Source: JBMOUD01 sp049319665 (GTDB lineage Bacteria > Pseudomonadota > Gammaproteobacteria > Enterobacterales > Enterobacteriaceae). Taken from it: a stretch of 62,209 nucleotides of DNA. Where the stretch lies: contig NZ_JBMOUD010000020.1 of assembly GCF_049319665.1 (NCBI RefSeq), forward strand, positions 1-62,209, given 5' to 3'. Shown piece by piece: positions 1 through 8,874 of this stretch (position 1 is the first letter of the stretch; the number at the start of each line of letters is the position of its first letter). A program made the position numbers and the translations under genes. The notes under the pieces were generated by a model. That model saw only the letters and a program-made list of their open reading frames with translations, made no database searches and was not told where the DNA came from.

Positions 1-53
1 CGCCGATGGTAGTGTGGGGTCTCCCCATGTGAGAGTAGGGAACTGCCAGGCAT
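1..53 (+). rRNA. rrf: 5S ribosomal RNA, 3' end (partial)
   Basis: The first 53 bases match the 3' part of enterobacterial 5S rRNA as I recall it, including the conserved GATGGTAGTGTGGGGTCTCC stretch and the terminal AACTGCCAGGCAT. The 5' two thirds lie outside the window. Position just upstream of kgtP corresponds to the rrnG locus order in E. coli. Known family: 120-nt component of the large ribosomal subunit. It is followed directly by two rrn-type terminators. Confidence 0.97.
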
Positions 54-64
54 CAAACAAAGAC

Positions 65-96
65 GAAGCCCTTCACGTAAGTGAAGGGCTTTTTCT
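65..96 (+). terminator. rRNA operon terminator, T1-type
   Basis: A perfect GC-rich hairpin (AGCCCTTCAC / GTGAAGGGCT, 67-90) is followed by a run of five T. It starts 13 bases after the 5S 3' end, as in E. coli rrnB T1. It should end the rRNA transcript. Confidence 0.95.
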
Positions 97-100
97 ATTG

Positions 101-235
101 CATTCAAACGGCAGGTTCGCTACTCGACAGAGAGTAGGACAAAAATGCCGGGAGCATTTTTGCCCAGCGCAACGCGCTGCCCGGAGGGTGGCCCACAGGG
201 ACGTGGGCCAGACAACTGCCAGGCATCAAATAAAG
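101..235 (+). repeat. T1-T2 spacer with decayed 5S-like 3' end
   Basis: Between the two terminators lies a structured stretch: GAGAGTAGGAC at 129-139, an ATGCCGGGAGCAT hairpin around 147, a GGCCCAC/GTGGGCC hairpin at 190-208, and a second copy of AACTGCCAGGCATCAAA at 214-230. The layout matches the rrnB T1-T2 spacer of E. coli, in which remnants of 5S 3' sequence precede T2. There is no coding evidence here; ORFs across it are artefacts of the repeat. Confidence 0.8.
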
Positions 236-237
236 AC

Positions 238-269
238 GAAGCCCTTCATGCAAGTGAAGGGCTTTTTCT
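238..269 (+). terminator. rRNA operon terminator, T2-type
   Basis: Second hairpin (AGCCCTTCAT / GTGAAGGGCT with a GCAA-like loop, 240-263) followed by TTTTT. It is nearly identical to the first terminator and preceded by a repeated copy of the 5S 3' end, the same arrangement as rrnB T2. Confidence 0.93.
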
Positions 270-299
270 ATTGGGGAAAAGATGAAAACCTGGATATAA

Positions 300-638
300 A
301 ACATGCCGATCTTTATGGTTTTACCTATCGATCACGCTTTATTTAGTAAAATAAGGCATAAAAATTGTCTTATTTATATATTTGGCTTATTTGAAATAGG
401 CTATTTCCTATATTCCCAGTCCCTGCCTAAATAGTTAACACTATTATATTCTTCCTGCTGCTTTTACCTTTTCATTACTTATTTTTCAGATACTAATCAC
501 AAAACAGCGAATTTCCCCGGCGATAGACAAGTTAATATTTTCCACCCGAGTTCTCATGATTTAACTTAATGTTTACAGAATATTGCTAAATATTCCATTT
601 AGTGAATTTACATAACAATAATACTGGGGAACAGAACT
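300..638. other. Gene-free leader between rrn terminators and kgtP
   Basis: About 340 bases without a credible ORF, AT-rich, ending in a GGGGAACAG ribosome-binding sequence ten bases before the kgtP ATG. It should contain the kgtP promoter. I could not assign a convincing -35/-10 pair or regulator site. Confidence 0.6.
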
Positions 639-1937
639 ATGGAACAGTCAGAGCAGTTTTCTGAGGGGCTTACTGCTGAGCAGGATAAGAAGAAACGCAT
701 ATTTGCAATCGTAGGCGCGTCATCGGGAAATTTTGTTGAATGGTTTGATTTCTATGTTTACTCATTCTGTTCCATCTACTTTTCTGCCGCTTTTTTCCCG
801 AGTGGAAACACGACAACCCAATTGCTACAGACTGCTGGCGTATTTGCCGCAGGTTTCTTTATGCGCCCAATAGGTGGGTGGTTATTTGGCTATATCGCGG
901 ATAAGCATGGGCGAAAGAAATCCATGTTAATTGCTGTATGTATGATGTGCGCCGGATCTTTAGCGATAGCTTGCGTGCCAACTTACGCCAGTATTGGCAG
1001 TTGGGCTCCCGCATTGTTATTGCTTGCGCGATTATTCCAGGGATTATCTGTCGGTGGGGAATATGGTACCAGTGCGACCTATATGAGTGAGGTCGCCGTG
1101 AAAAATCGTCGTGGATTCTTTGCTTCCTTCCAATATGTCACGTTAATCGGTGGGCAATTAGGGGCTCTACTCGTCTTGGTCATATTGCAGCAAATCTTTT
1201 CTACTGAAGAATTAAAAGAGTGGGCCTGGCGCATTCCTTTTGCAATAGGGGCTGCATTAGCCATTGTTGCTTTGATTTTGCGTCGTTCTCTGGATGAAAC
1301 TTCCGACGAGAAGAGTCGTAATCATAAAGATGCCGGTAAAATTTCTGCCCTGTGGAAGCATAAGAAAGCTTTCTTAATGGTAGTTGGCTTTACTGCCGGT
1401 GGTTCGCTGAGTTTCTATACCTTCACGACGTATATGCAAAAGTATCTCGTCAATAGTGCGGGGATGGATGCCAAAACCGCCAGTGGGTTAATGACCGTTG
1501 CACTGTTTGTTTATATGTTATTGCAGCCGATCATTGGAGGTTTATCTGACAAAATTGGTCGCCGCAATTCGATGTTAATATTTGGTGGACTAGGCACATT
1601 ACTGACGATGCCTATTCTCTATACGCTTCAGGATGTCAGCAGCCCGTATTTAGCATTCGTCTTAATCGTTGTTGCACTATCAATTGTCACTTTCTATAGT
1701 TCAATAAGCGGGTTATTAAAAGCGGAGATGTTCCCCCCTGAAGTCAGAGCGTTGGGGGTTGGGCTTTCCTATGCGGTGGCGAATGCGCTATTCGGCGGCT
1801 CAGCTGAATATGTAGCACTCACCTTTAAATCGTGGGATATGGAGTCAGCTTTCTTCTGGTACGTTTCAGCGATGTGCTTGTTAGCCTTCATCGTTTCACT
1901 AAGATTGCATACAAAAGGCAAAGAAATTCAGCTATAA
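639..1937 (+). CDS. kgtP: 2-oxoglutarate:H+ symporter (MFS)
   Basis: A 432-residue major facilitator that imports 2-oxoglutarate with protons across the inner membrane. The sequence is close to E. coli KgtP along its full length: the EWFDFYVYSFCS helix 1 region, the DKHGRKKSM loop 2-3 motif typical of the MFS, the GGEYGTSATYMSEVA segment of the metabolite:H+ symporter family, and a second DKIGRRNSM half-repeat motif. Twelve hydrophobic segments are expected. ATG 639 follows a GGGGA ribosome-binding site. Location between an rRNA operon and pssA is the conserved enterobacterial order. A bidirectional terminator follows the stop. Confidence 0.95.
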   Translation: MEQSEQFSEGLTAEQDKKKRIFAIVGASSGNFVEWFDFYVYSFCSIYFSAAFFPSGNTTTQLLQTAGVFAAGFFMRPIGGWLFGYIADKHGRKKSMLIAVCMMCAGSLAIACVPTYASIGSWAPALLLLARLFQGLSVGGEYGTSATYMSEVAVKNRRGFFASFQYVTLIGGQLGALLVLVILQQIFSTEELKEWAWRIPFAIGAALAIVALILRRSLDETSDEKSRNHKDAGKISALWKHKKAFLMVVGFTAGGSLSFYTFTTYMQKYLVNSAGMDAKTASGLMTVALFVYMLLQPIIGGLSDKIGRRNSMLIFGGLGTLLTMPILYTLQDVSSPYLAFVLIVVALSIVTFYSSISGLLKAEMFPPEVRALGVGLSYAVANALFGGSAEYVALTFKSWDMESAFFWYVSAMCLLAFIVSLRLHTKGKEIQL

Positions 1938-1966
1938 ACCCGAACAATCAAAAGTCTTAAAGTAAA

Positions 1967-1990
1967 AAGCCCGGTGTGTAAACCGGGCTT
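1967..1990. terminator. Bidirectional terminator kgtP/pssA
   Basis: AAGCCCGGT / ACCGGGCTT nine-base-pair stem with a six-base loop. A-rich sequence precedes it and AAAAA follows, so both the kgtP transcript and the convergent pssA transcript would get a U-rich tail. Confidence 0.88.
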
Positions 1991-2002
1991 AAAAATACGG
2001 AA

Positions 2003-3358
2003 TTATAAAATTCTACTGATTAGCCGATCGATACGAATGCGACGTAAGCGGCGTATCAGCTTACGCACTTTAACCGGATAATTAGGGATGCTTTCCAGTT
2101 CCATATAGTGCGATACGATATGCGTATGTTCACGAATATTATCGAGTTCTTTAGAGCGCTGTACCATTAACTCTTTATGTGGGTCGTGGATCAAAATAGC
2201 GTTTTCTAGATCGAGTCGCCAGGCTCGAGGATTCAGGTTATTACCAGTAATCAGCTGCCAATGTTCATCAACCCACATGCCTTTCAAATGATAGCTGTTG
2301 TCGCCGTCTTTCCAAAGACGCACGATAAGCTGCCCAGTATCAAGGTAACGCTGCAGACGCCCAAGGAAACGGCGTAAGTTGATTTCATAAAGATAGGGCA
2401 GTGCTCCAATAATTCTGAATGGCTGATCCTGAGGAATATAAAAATCATTAGCCGTTTTATCCCCGACAATAATTTCTACCTTTTTTCCTCGGCGTAACAA
2501 CCCAACGATATTGCGAGCCAGCAAGGCGGGCATATTAAAGTAAGGTGTGCACAGGGTCAGTTTTTCTTCGGCACTGGCCATCAGATGAAAAATAGTCTGA
2601 TTAAGCGAGTTTTGTTTACCGAGGCCCACAATCGGTGTGACCGCTAATTCGTCATTGGATGCCTGTGGCAAAAACTGATAGCTACAACTACGTAAAGCCT
2701 GTCTGAACTGGCGGGTTTCGTTTTTAATTTCAGGGCTTTTAGGACGATCTTCGCGGTCAAGGCGCTGTACGGCAGCTGCGCTTAACAGCGATTTTTTAAT
2801 ATAATCGACCATCGAGTCTGACAACGCAGGGTTAGTCAGTAAATGGTAGCGGTCATAGCGGTATTTTTGATGACGATGCAGATACACATCGTTGATACTG
2901 GCTCCGCTATAAATCACCGTTTGATCGACAATGTAGCCTTTAAGATGCAGGACGCCCAACGCTTCACGTGTATTTACTGGTACGCCGTAGACTGGCACCA
3001 GAATATCAGGATGTTGTTGTGCCATGCGGCAGTACCAATCAGCATTGGTGCTGGCAGCTGCATCACCGATACGGCCACGTTGAGCACGATGCCAGTCAAC
3101 CAAGACACAGATTTCCAGCTCTGGGCGTTGGCGTTTAGCCTCGTATAGCGCTGACAAAACGTCTCGCCCGGCATCATCGTTCTCTAAATAGAGTGCGACC
3201 AGATATATCCGTTGTGTCGCTTGGGCAATGGCCTCTAGTAGCGTCGTACGAAAATCTGTGGAGCTGTATAATGTCTGTACAGCTTCAACCGACTGGGGGA
3301 GTTTTGGCAGTTGAGCAAGGTGTTGTTGATGTTTATTCCGTTTAAATTTTGACAACAT
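2003..3358 (-). CDS. pssA: CDP-diacylglycerol--serine O-phosphatidyltransferase
   Basis: Phosphatidylserine synthase of the phospholipase D superfamily. It joins CDP-diacylglycerol and serine, the committed step to phosphatidylethanolamine, as a peripheral membrane enzyme. Two HxKx4D (HKD) motifs are visible: HLKGYIVD at about residue 136 and HLKGMWVD at about 357, the second followed by ITGNNLNPRAWRLDLENA. The basic C-terminal tail (KLIRRLRRIRIDRLISRIL) suits binding to acidic lipid. I chose ATG 3358, giving 451 residues as in E. coli; a GTG one codon upstream would add one residue. Convergent with kgtP. Confidence 0.96.
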   Translation of the reverse strand: MLSKFKRNKHQQHLAQLPKLPQSVEAVQTLYSSTDFRTTLLEAIAQATQRIYLVALYLENDDAGRDVLSALYEAKRQRPELEICVLVDWHRAQRGRIGDAAASTNADWYCRMAQQHPDILVPVYGVPVNTREALGVLHLKGYIVDQTVIYSGASINDVYLHRHQKYRYDRYHLLTNPALSDSMVDYIKKSLLSAAAVQRLDREDRPKSPEIKNETRQFRQALRSCSYQFLPQASNDELAVTPIVGLGKQNSLNQTIFHLMASAEEKLTLCTPYFNMPALLARNIVGLLRRGKKVEIIVGDKTANDFYIPQDQPFRIIGALPYLYEINLRRFLGRLQRYLDTGQLIVRLWKDGDNSYHLKGMWVDEHWQLITGNNLNPRAWRLDLENAILIHDPHKELMVQRSKELDNIREHTHIVSHYMELESIPNYPVKVRKLIRRLRRIRIDRLISRIL

Positions 3359-3484
3359 CACAGTGCGCTTCTTCTCTCTTTATGGAATAACAAATAGCGG
3401 CACAGACAAGGATATTTACCGCACAAGTGGGCAATAATACCATTACTCGACCCAATGTGCGTAAATTTTGCCTTTATCTCGCTG

Positions 3485-3514
3485 GAGCATTATCCCGACA
3501 GCCTGATAATGCTC
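3485..3514. terminator. Inverted repeat after pat, possible terminator
   Basis: A ten-base-pair inverted repeat (GAGCATTATC / GATAATGCTC) just past the pat stop codon. There is no good T run on the minus-strand side, so it may be an mRNA-stabilising hairpin or a weak terminator. Confidence 0.5.
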
Positions 3515-3520
3515 GCTATA

Positions 3521-6169
3521 TTAAGGTTGGTTGAGCATCAGAGACAGGTTGACTATCCCATCTTGATACTGGACATCCACCTCAAAGCCTAGTTTATGAG
3601 CCAAAGCAATCATCCCACTATTATGAGGCATGGTAATGCCGCTTAGCCGCTGAAGCCCATGATCGGTCGTGTAATCGATCATTTTTTCCAATAGCCGACG
3701 TCCTAAGCCTTTACCTTTGAGGTCGGAACGAACCAGCACAGAAAACTCAGCGTCAATATTATCTGGGTCCGAGACCGCCCGCGTTACGCCGATGATCTCA
3801 AGGTCATAAATTTGTCCGCGTACCGCAACGAATGCCATCTCTCTATCGTAGTCAATTTGCGTCATATTCGCTAAGTCGTCATGAGTAAACTCATTGATCT
3901 CACTGAAATAACGATAATAGAGATCTTCCGAGGTTACCTGACGAATGAACTCTTTCAGCAGCGGTTCATCCTCCGGCAAAATAGGGCGGAAAAGACAGCT
4001 AGACCCATCTTTTAGCGTAATTTGCTCTTCGTATTGCTGAGGATAAGGGCGAATAGCCAAACGTGATGGAGAATCGCTGACATTGGCTAATTTGATAGAG
4101 ACATCAAGCAGCGTTAACTCACTGCCGGATACCAACAGTGGATGGATATCTAGCCGGGTGATCTCTGGGCAATCAATAATCAGGTTAGAAACCTGTACCA
4201 ATAGGCGGCTGATAGCGGCGATATCTAATGGCCGTAGTGCGTAACGTTCGCGAACTTTGCCGCTTTTTAACGCTTGTAAGACTAAATAACGCGCCAGTGC
4301 CATATTCAGCGGAGGCAGAGCAACGGTGGCATGTGTTTCAGGCTGCCACTCAATCCCACCTTCGCCAAACATGATCAGCGGGCCAAATACAGCATCATGC
4401 TCGACGACTATACGTAACTCTTGAGCACCAGGCCTGTTAGCCATAGTTTGTACTAACAAACCATGAATTCGTGCCTGTGGGAAGGCTAATGCAGCGCGAT
4501 CGAAAATAGCTTCGGCAGCTTGTTCGACTTCACTAGCGGTACGCAGATAAAGCATAACGCCTTGCACGTCCGATTTATGATCGATATCAGGAGAGCGTAA
4601 CTTAAGCGCTACCGGGTAACCTACTTGGGCGGCAATATGCACCGCTTCGGCACTGTCACTGGCTATCCAGGCTGGCAATATAGATAAACCGTAATCTTGC
4701 AAGATGCTGCGAACTTCGTGTGTATCTAACTCTGTTGTACCTTCTGCCAACGCTTGCGCAATCAAGCTATGTGCTCGGCCGGTATTTTTCTTTAAATCTT
4801 GTGGTAGTGTCGGTGTTTCTTTCAATTGCTGCTGGTTACGGCGGTATTCCACCATATGCATAAAGGCAGTTACTGCACCTTCCGGCGTGCGATAGGTGGG
4901 AAGACCTGCCTCGGTAAAGAGTTTGCGCGCCTCAATTGAAGAGTGCTCGCCATTCCAGTTAGTGAGCAACGGAACACGTTTACCACGCGGATGATTAGCG
5001 ATGGTTTCTATCAACAATTTGGCGGTATTTGAGCTTTCAGCCGCAGCGCTAGGTGAGTGAATAAGCAGTATTGCGTCATATTCCTTCGAGTCTAGAAGGT
5101 TTGTAAGCACTGACTTATATCGTTGTGGCGTTGCATCATCGCGTAAATCAATAGGATTGGAGACCGATATATTCTCCGGCAGCATAGCTCGCAACTGCTC
5201 ACAGCTATTTTCTGTCAATTTGGCCAGTTTACCGTTGCGTAGTAACAACTGGTCTAATGCCAACGCTGCTGGTGCGGCACCGTTGCTGACAATTAGTAAG
5301 TGCTCACCTCTAAGCGGCCGCATATGGCTTAAGGTTTCTACTGCTGAGAACAGCTCATGTGTGTCCTGAACTCGCAGCAGGCCCGCGCGTTGAATCGCCG
5401 CATCATAAGCTGCATCCAGGCTAGGTGGACTATTGAGTAAACGCTGTGCCTGCCCGGTTCGCCCGCTTTTAATCACCAAGATTGGCTTATTACGCGATGC
5501 ACTACGTGAAGCTGACAAGAAGCGTCGCGCGTCACTTATATGTTCCAGATAAAGTAAAATCGCGCTGGTTTTACTATCTTTGGTCAGAAAGTCGAGCAAG
5601 TCATCAACGCCGATATCGACGCTATCGCCTAAGGAAATGAAATAGGAGAATCCTACTGCCCGTTGCTGCGCCCAATCCAAAATAGTATTGGCGACAGCAG
5701 CCGATTGCGAAATAAAAGCCAGCTTCCCAGGAATGATCGGTACAGGGGAAAAACTGGCGTTTAGCCCTTGCCAGGGAGCAAACAACCCGAGGCTATTTGG
5801 CCCCAATAGTCGCATGGCATAACGTTGTGCGCAGGCTTTCAGTTCAGAAAATTGCTGAGGATACGAGGAAAGAACAATGACCGTCTTACAGCCTTTCTCA
5901 CCTAGTTGGATCAATAAATCCAGGTTTCTATCGGCGTGAGTACAAATGATCGCCAAGTCTGGTCTGATGGGTAAGCTGGCGACATCTGGATAGGCTAGCA
6001 CGCCACAGACTGCCGTATAGGTGGGCGTCACCGGAAGAATCGGGCCATTAAAAGTGCCCGCCAGTAAATTACGCATCATCAGATTACCCGCCCGCCCGGG
6101 CTTATCAGAAGCGCCAAGTACCGCTATCGATTTTGGTCGTAATAGGGCTTCTAATCCACTTTGGCTCAT
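3521..6169 (-). CDS. pat: Protein lysine acetyltransferase (Pat/YfiQ)
   Basis: 882-residue GNAT enzyme that acetylates lysines of central metabolic enzymes such as acetyl-CoA synthetase. Order of domains: CoA-binding Rossmann domain at the N-terminus (SIAVLGASDKPGRAG), succinyl-CoA-ligase-like flavodoxin domain, ATP-grasp-like domain (about 470-690, AQVGYPVALKLRSPDI), and a C-terminal GNAT domain from about 727 with the acetyl-CoA loop RSDLKGKGLGRRLLEK. This is the NDP-forming acyl-CoA-synthetase-plus-GNAT layout of E. coli PatZ. An ATG at 6187 is possible, but ATG 6169 sits behind CAGGAGGTACA and matches the E. coli start MSQxGLEALLRPKS, so I use it. Downstream of tapT on the same strand. 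Confidence 0.94.
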   Translation of the reverse strand: MSQSGLEALLRPKSIAVLGASDKPGRAGNLMMRNLLAGTFNGPILPVTPTYTAVCGVLAYPDVASLPIRPDLAIICTHADRNLDLLIQLGEKGCKTVIVLSSYPQQFSELKACAQRYAMRLLGPNSLGLFAPWQGLNASFSPVPIIPGKLAFISQSAAVANTILDWAQQRAVGFSYFISLGDSVDIGVDDLLDFLTKDSKTSAILLYLEHISDARRFLSASRSASRNKPILVIKSGRTGQAQRLLNSPPSLDAAYDAAIQRAGLLRVQDTHELFSAVETLSHMRPLRGEHLLIVSNGAAPAALALDQLLLRNGKLAKLTENSCEQLRAMLPENISVSNPIDLRDDATPQRYKSVLTNLLDSKEYDAILLIHSPSAAAESSNTAKLLIETIANHPRGKRVPLLTNWNGEHSSIEARKLFTEAGLPTYRTPEGAVTAFMHMVEYRRNQQQLKETPTLPQDLKKNTGRAHSLIAQALAEGTTELDTHEVRSILQDYGLSILPAWIASDSAEAVHIAAQVGYPVALKLRSPDIDHKSDVQGVMLYLRTASEVEQAAEAIFDRAALAFPQARIHGLLVQTMANRPGAQELRIVVEHDAVFGPLIMFGEGGIEWQPETHATVALPPLNMALARYLVLQALKSGKVRERYALRPLDIAAISRLLVQVSNLIIDCPEITRLDIHPLLVSGSELTLLDVSIKLANVSDSPSRLAIRPYPQQYEEQITLKDGSSCLFRPILPEDEPLLKEFIRQVTSEDLYYRYFSEINEFTHDDLANMTQIDYDREMAFVAVRGQIYDLEIIGVTRAVSDPDNIDAEFSVLVRSDLKGKGLGRRLLEKMIDYTTDHGLQRLSGITMPHNSGMIALAHKLGFEVDVQYQDGIVNLSLMLNQP

Positions 6170-6200
6170 TGTACCTCCTGTCGACAATTATCAACTGATC

Positions 6201-6905
6201 TTAAAGACTTCCTTCAACATTTGCTGTGAGCTGATGCACCGGATGATGAGGTTTTCCAGCTAAATATCTGGTTCGGAACAGCGTAAAAAGTTCAGTCATA
6301 TTATGAGATGCCTGTATATCGCCTGTTTTTTCCAGTAATGCCGCCGCAACTTCTACCGTACAGTGTTGATCGGCGCGCGGAGACTCACGCAGGATATAGT
6401 CTGATTTTGCACTAACGTCCAGTGAGAATACTGGTAGCTGGTCAAGATAAGGGCTTTTACGAAACATTTTGCGTGCTTCATTCCAGGTTCCATCCAGCAT
6501 GATAAACAGCGGCGGCTTACTATTGGCTGGTAGTTCGGTAAATACTTGGCGTGGTGGTGTCACGAATGATGCGGGGAAAACCACATAGGCTTGGCGTGAA
6601 GGATCGGCAATCGCTGCAAGGAGCGCCGGATCCACTTCAGTGCGTGACCACATAAAAGCCTGCGTATCAGGCAATATATCGGCGATCAATCTACCGGTAT
6701 TGCTCGGTTTCAGCGGTTCGGTATCAAACATCACCAAACAAAAACGGCTGGTGGCAGATTGCGAGGTAATGTGCCCACATAGACAGTTTCTGGTAGGTAA
6801 AAGACATAACTGGCAACGAATAGCACGAGAGCCGCGTGCCAGAAAAGGGCGCGTAGACTGGGCAAGACGCTGCTGGCGCAAGCGAAGGACGGCGTTGGAT
6901 GGCAT
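6201..6905 (-). CDS. tapT: tRNA-uridine aminocarboxypropyltransferase
   Basis: 234-residue DTW-domain protein (formerly YfiP) that makes acp3U at position 47 of tRNA from S-adenosylmethionine. The sequence shows an N-terminal cysteine cluster CQLCLLPTRNCLC, the FDTEPLKPSNTGRLIAD segment and the family signature LDGTWNEARKMFRKSPYL, all as in E. coli TapT. It lies 31 bases upstream of pat on the same strand; co-transcription is likely. Confidence 0.92.
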   Translation of the reverse strand: MPSNAVLRLRQQRLAQSTRPFLARGSRAIRCQLCLLPTRNCLCGHITSQSATSRFCLVMFDTEPLKPSNTGRLIADILPDTQAFMWSRTEVDPALLAAIADPSRQAYVVFPASFVTPPRQVFTELPANSKPPLFIMLDGTWNEARKMFRKSPYLDQLPVFSLDVSAKSDYILRESPRADQHCTVEVAAALLEKTGDIQASHNMTELFTLFRTRYLAGKPHHPVHQLTANVEGSL

Positions 6906-7050
6906 AAGAATTCCGCTGAAGTAAATGGGGGGTATTCTAATGCGCAGTGGGCGTCAGGCATAGCTAGCATCTCATCTGGCTAGAAATAAATCGGCCCATT
7001 AAGAGATAAACAGGCCGCTAGAGAGGAGAGGCTTAATGATGCGTTATGCG

Positions 7051-7470
7051 TTACAATGACTCGTTAAGCCAGCTATTGAACGGTGCTTTTGGCATTGCAC
7101 CGCTCATGGTATCGACCAATTTACCTTGATTGAACACCATAATCGTAGGAATGCTGCGGATACGAAAGCGCGCACCCAGCTCAGGTTCAGCCTCGGTATT
7201 TACCTTGATAAAGCGTATCTTGCCCGCTCGTTCGTTAGCAACATCTTCGAATATAGGCGCAAAGTTTACACAAGGACCACACCACGGTGCCCAGAAATCG
7301 ATCACTACTGGCAAATCATCTTGCAGATATTTGTCGAGCGTAGCGGCGGTGGCATGAATCACGTCGCCATCAAAGAGTGGGTGACTACAGCGACCACATT
7401 TGGCACCGTCATTAATACGATCTTCTGGCAGGCGATTGGTCGCTTGGCAAGATGAACATACGGTATTCAT
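7051..7470 (-). CDS. trxC: Thioredoxin 2
   Basis: 139-residue zinc-containing thioredoxin, a cytosolic disulfide reductant induced by oxidative stress in E. coli. Two zinc-ligand CxxC pairs lie at residues 5/8 and 25/28. The redox site WCGPC follows at 63-67, so the active cysteines are 64 and 67 exactly as in E. coli TrxC. The cis-proline loop RSIPTIMVF is present. Monocistronic by spacing; divergent from yfiF. Confidence 0.96.
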   Translation of the reverse strand: MNTVCSSCQATNRLPEDRINDGAKCGRCSHPLFDGDVIHATAATLDKYLQDDLPVVIDFWAPWCGPCVNFAPIFEDVANERAGKIRFIKVNTEAEPELGARFRIRSIPTIMVFNQGKLVDTMSGAMPKAPFNSWLNESL

Positions 7471-7704
7471 ATAAGAGCCCTTATACTAAAAGTAATGAAC
7501 CAACGCCGGTTTTGAGCGCGGCTGAGTGGTGACTAATATGCAACAAGTATGGGATGGAGTCTCTACTCCAGCAATGTGGTTTACTCAATGAATGCGATAG
7601 TTTTAAGCTTTGCCCATATAGTTTTAAGCGTTGGCGATAAAGCGAGTAGCTTAGCCCCCAGACATCAGGTAATCTTCGCGCCCTGCGCGTAGGTGGAGAG
7701 AAAA

Positions 7705-8826
7705 ATGAACGATTCATTCAGTGGCAAAAACGGCAAAGTCAAAGTGATGTACGTCCGCAGTGACGACGACGGCGATAACCGCAATAACGATAAACGTCCT
7801 TCTGGTAATAAAGGACGTCCGGGCGATAAACCTCGCCAGGGTTCCCGTCCTGACGATGCACGCCGCAATGAGCGTCGCAGCAGTGATTCTCGTGGTCCAG
7901 ATTCGCGTCGCGGTGATGCTGGACGAGGCGATTCACGTCCTCGTCGTCCAGCTCGTGATGAACAAGGTAGTGATGCTTCACCTTGGGCAGGTTCACCGTG
8001 GAAAACCGTTTCCCGCGCACCTAGCGATGAATCAGCACCCGATCACGGTGGCATTAGTGGTAAAAGTTTCATCGATCCTGAACAGTTGCGTCGTCAGCGT
8101 CAGGAAGAAACCCGTGTTTACGGCGAAAACGCTTGTCAGGCATTGTTTGCCAGCCGTCCAGACTCAATTGTTCGCGCCTGGTTTGTTCAGTCGGTCACGC
8201 CACGTTTTCGTGAAGCGTTGCGTTGGATGGCTGCTAATCGCAAGGCTTATCATGTTGTTGAAGATGACGAACTGGCGAAAGCATCGGGGACTGAACACCA
8301 CGGCGGTGTTTGCTTCTTAATCAAAAAGCGCCAAGGTCTGGATGCAGAAACTTATCTGCAAACTGCACCAGCGACGGACTGCGTATTGGCCTTAGAGAAT
8401 GTTGGTAACCCGCATAACCTCGGTGGCATCATGCGCAGCTGCGCACACTTTGGTATCAACGGTTTACTGGTACAAGATCCGGCACAGCTGGAGTCCGGTG
8501 CTGCAGTACGTACCGCCGAAGGTGGTGCTGAGCATGTTAAGGCCATCAATGCAGACAACTTCCTTGACGTGTTAGCTAGCTTCCGTAAAGCCGGTTACAC
8601 CATCGTCACCACTTCTAGCCACAAAGGCACTGCCTTAGGTAAAGCCGAGTTGCCTGCCAAAATGGTGCTGGTGCTGGGTGAAGAGAGTGATGGCCTGTCC
8701 GACAGCGCGTGGCAACAAGGTGATGTTAACATCTCAATTGGCGGTACAGGTAAAGTAGAAAGCCTGAACGTTTCCGTTGCGACGGGTATTTTGCTGGCCG
8801 AATGGTGGCGGCAAAACAAGGCGTAA
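7705..8826 (+). CDS. yfiF: SpoU-family tRNA/rRNA methyltransferase YfiF
   Basis: 373-residue SPOUT-class RNA 2'-O-methyltransferase homologue. The first ~110 residues are low-complexity, basic and Asp/Arg/Ser-rich (runs of DSRG, DSRR, DDARR), probably a disordered RNA-binding tail that is longer than in E. coli. A SpoU substrate-binding domain follows (TRVYGENACQALF), then the knotted catalytic domain with motif 1 NPHNLGGIMRSCAHFG, motif 2 VLVLGEESDGL and motif 3 ESLNVSVATGILLAEW. Its RNA target is not established. A GTG at 7693 lies inside the ribosome-binding site GGTGGAGAG, so ATG 7705 is the start. Confidence 0.93.
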   Translation: MNDSFSGKNGKVKVMYVRSDDDGDNRNNDKRPSGNKGRPGDKPRQGSRPDDARRNERRSSDSRGPDSRRGDAGRGDSRPRRPARDEQGSDASPWAGSPWKTVSRAPSDESAPDHGGISGKSFIDPEQLRRQRQEETRVYGENACQALFASRPDSIVRAWFVQSVTPRFREALRWMAANRKAYHVVEDDELAKASGTEHHGGVCFLIKKRQGLDAETYLQTAPATDCVLALENVGNPHNLGGIMRSCAHFGINGLLVQDPAQLESGAAVRTAEGGAEHVKAINADNFLDVLASFRKAGYTIVTTSSHKGTALGKAELPAKMVLVLGEESDGLSDSAWQQGDVNISIGGTGKVESLNVSVATGILLAEWWRQNKA

Positions 8827-8845
8827 TCAAGCAGTGAAGCAATCC

Positions 8846-8869
8846 AAAAGGGCGCGTAAGCGCCCTTTT
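8846..8869. terminator. Bidirectional terminator yfiF / araC-type gene
   Basis: Perfect AAAAGGGCGC / GCGCCCTTTT stem with GTAA loop between two convergent genes. Works in both directions. Confidence 0.92.
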
Positions 8870-8874
8870 GACGT

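Noticed and set aside
14..346. 110-codon open frame across the window start
   Set aside because: It runs through the 5S rRNA end and both rrn terminators; these are structured RNA sequences.
7760..8320. 186-codon open frame overlapping yfiF in another frame
   Set aside because: It is a shadow of the repetitive basic N-terminal region of yfiF, with no ribosome-binding site and no family resemblance.
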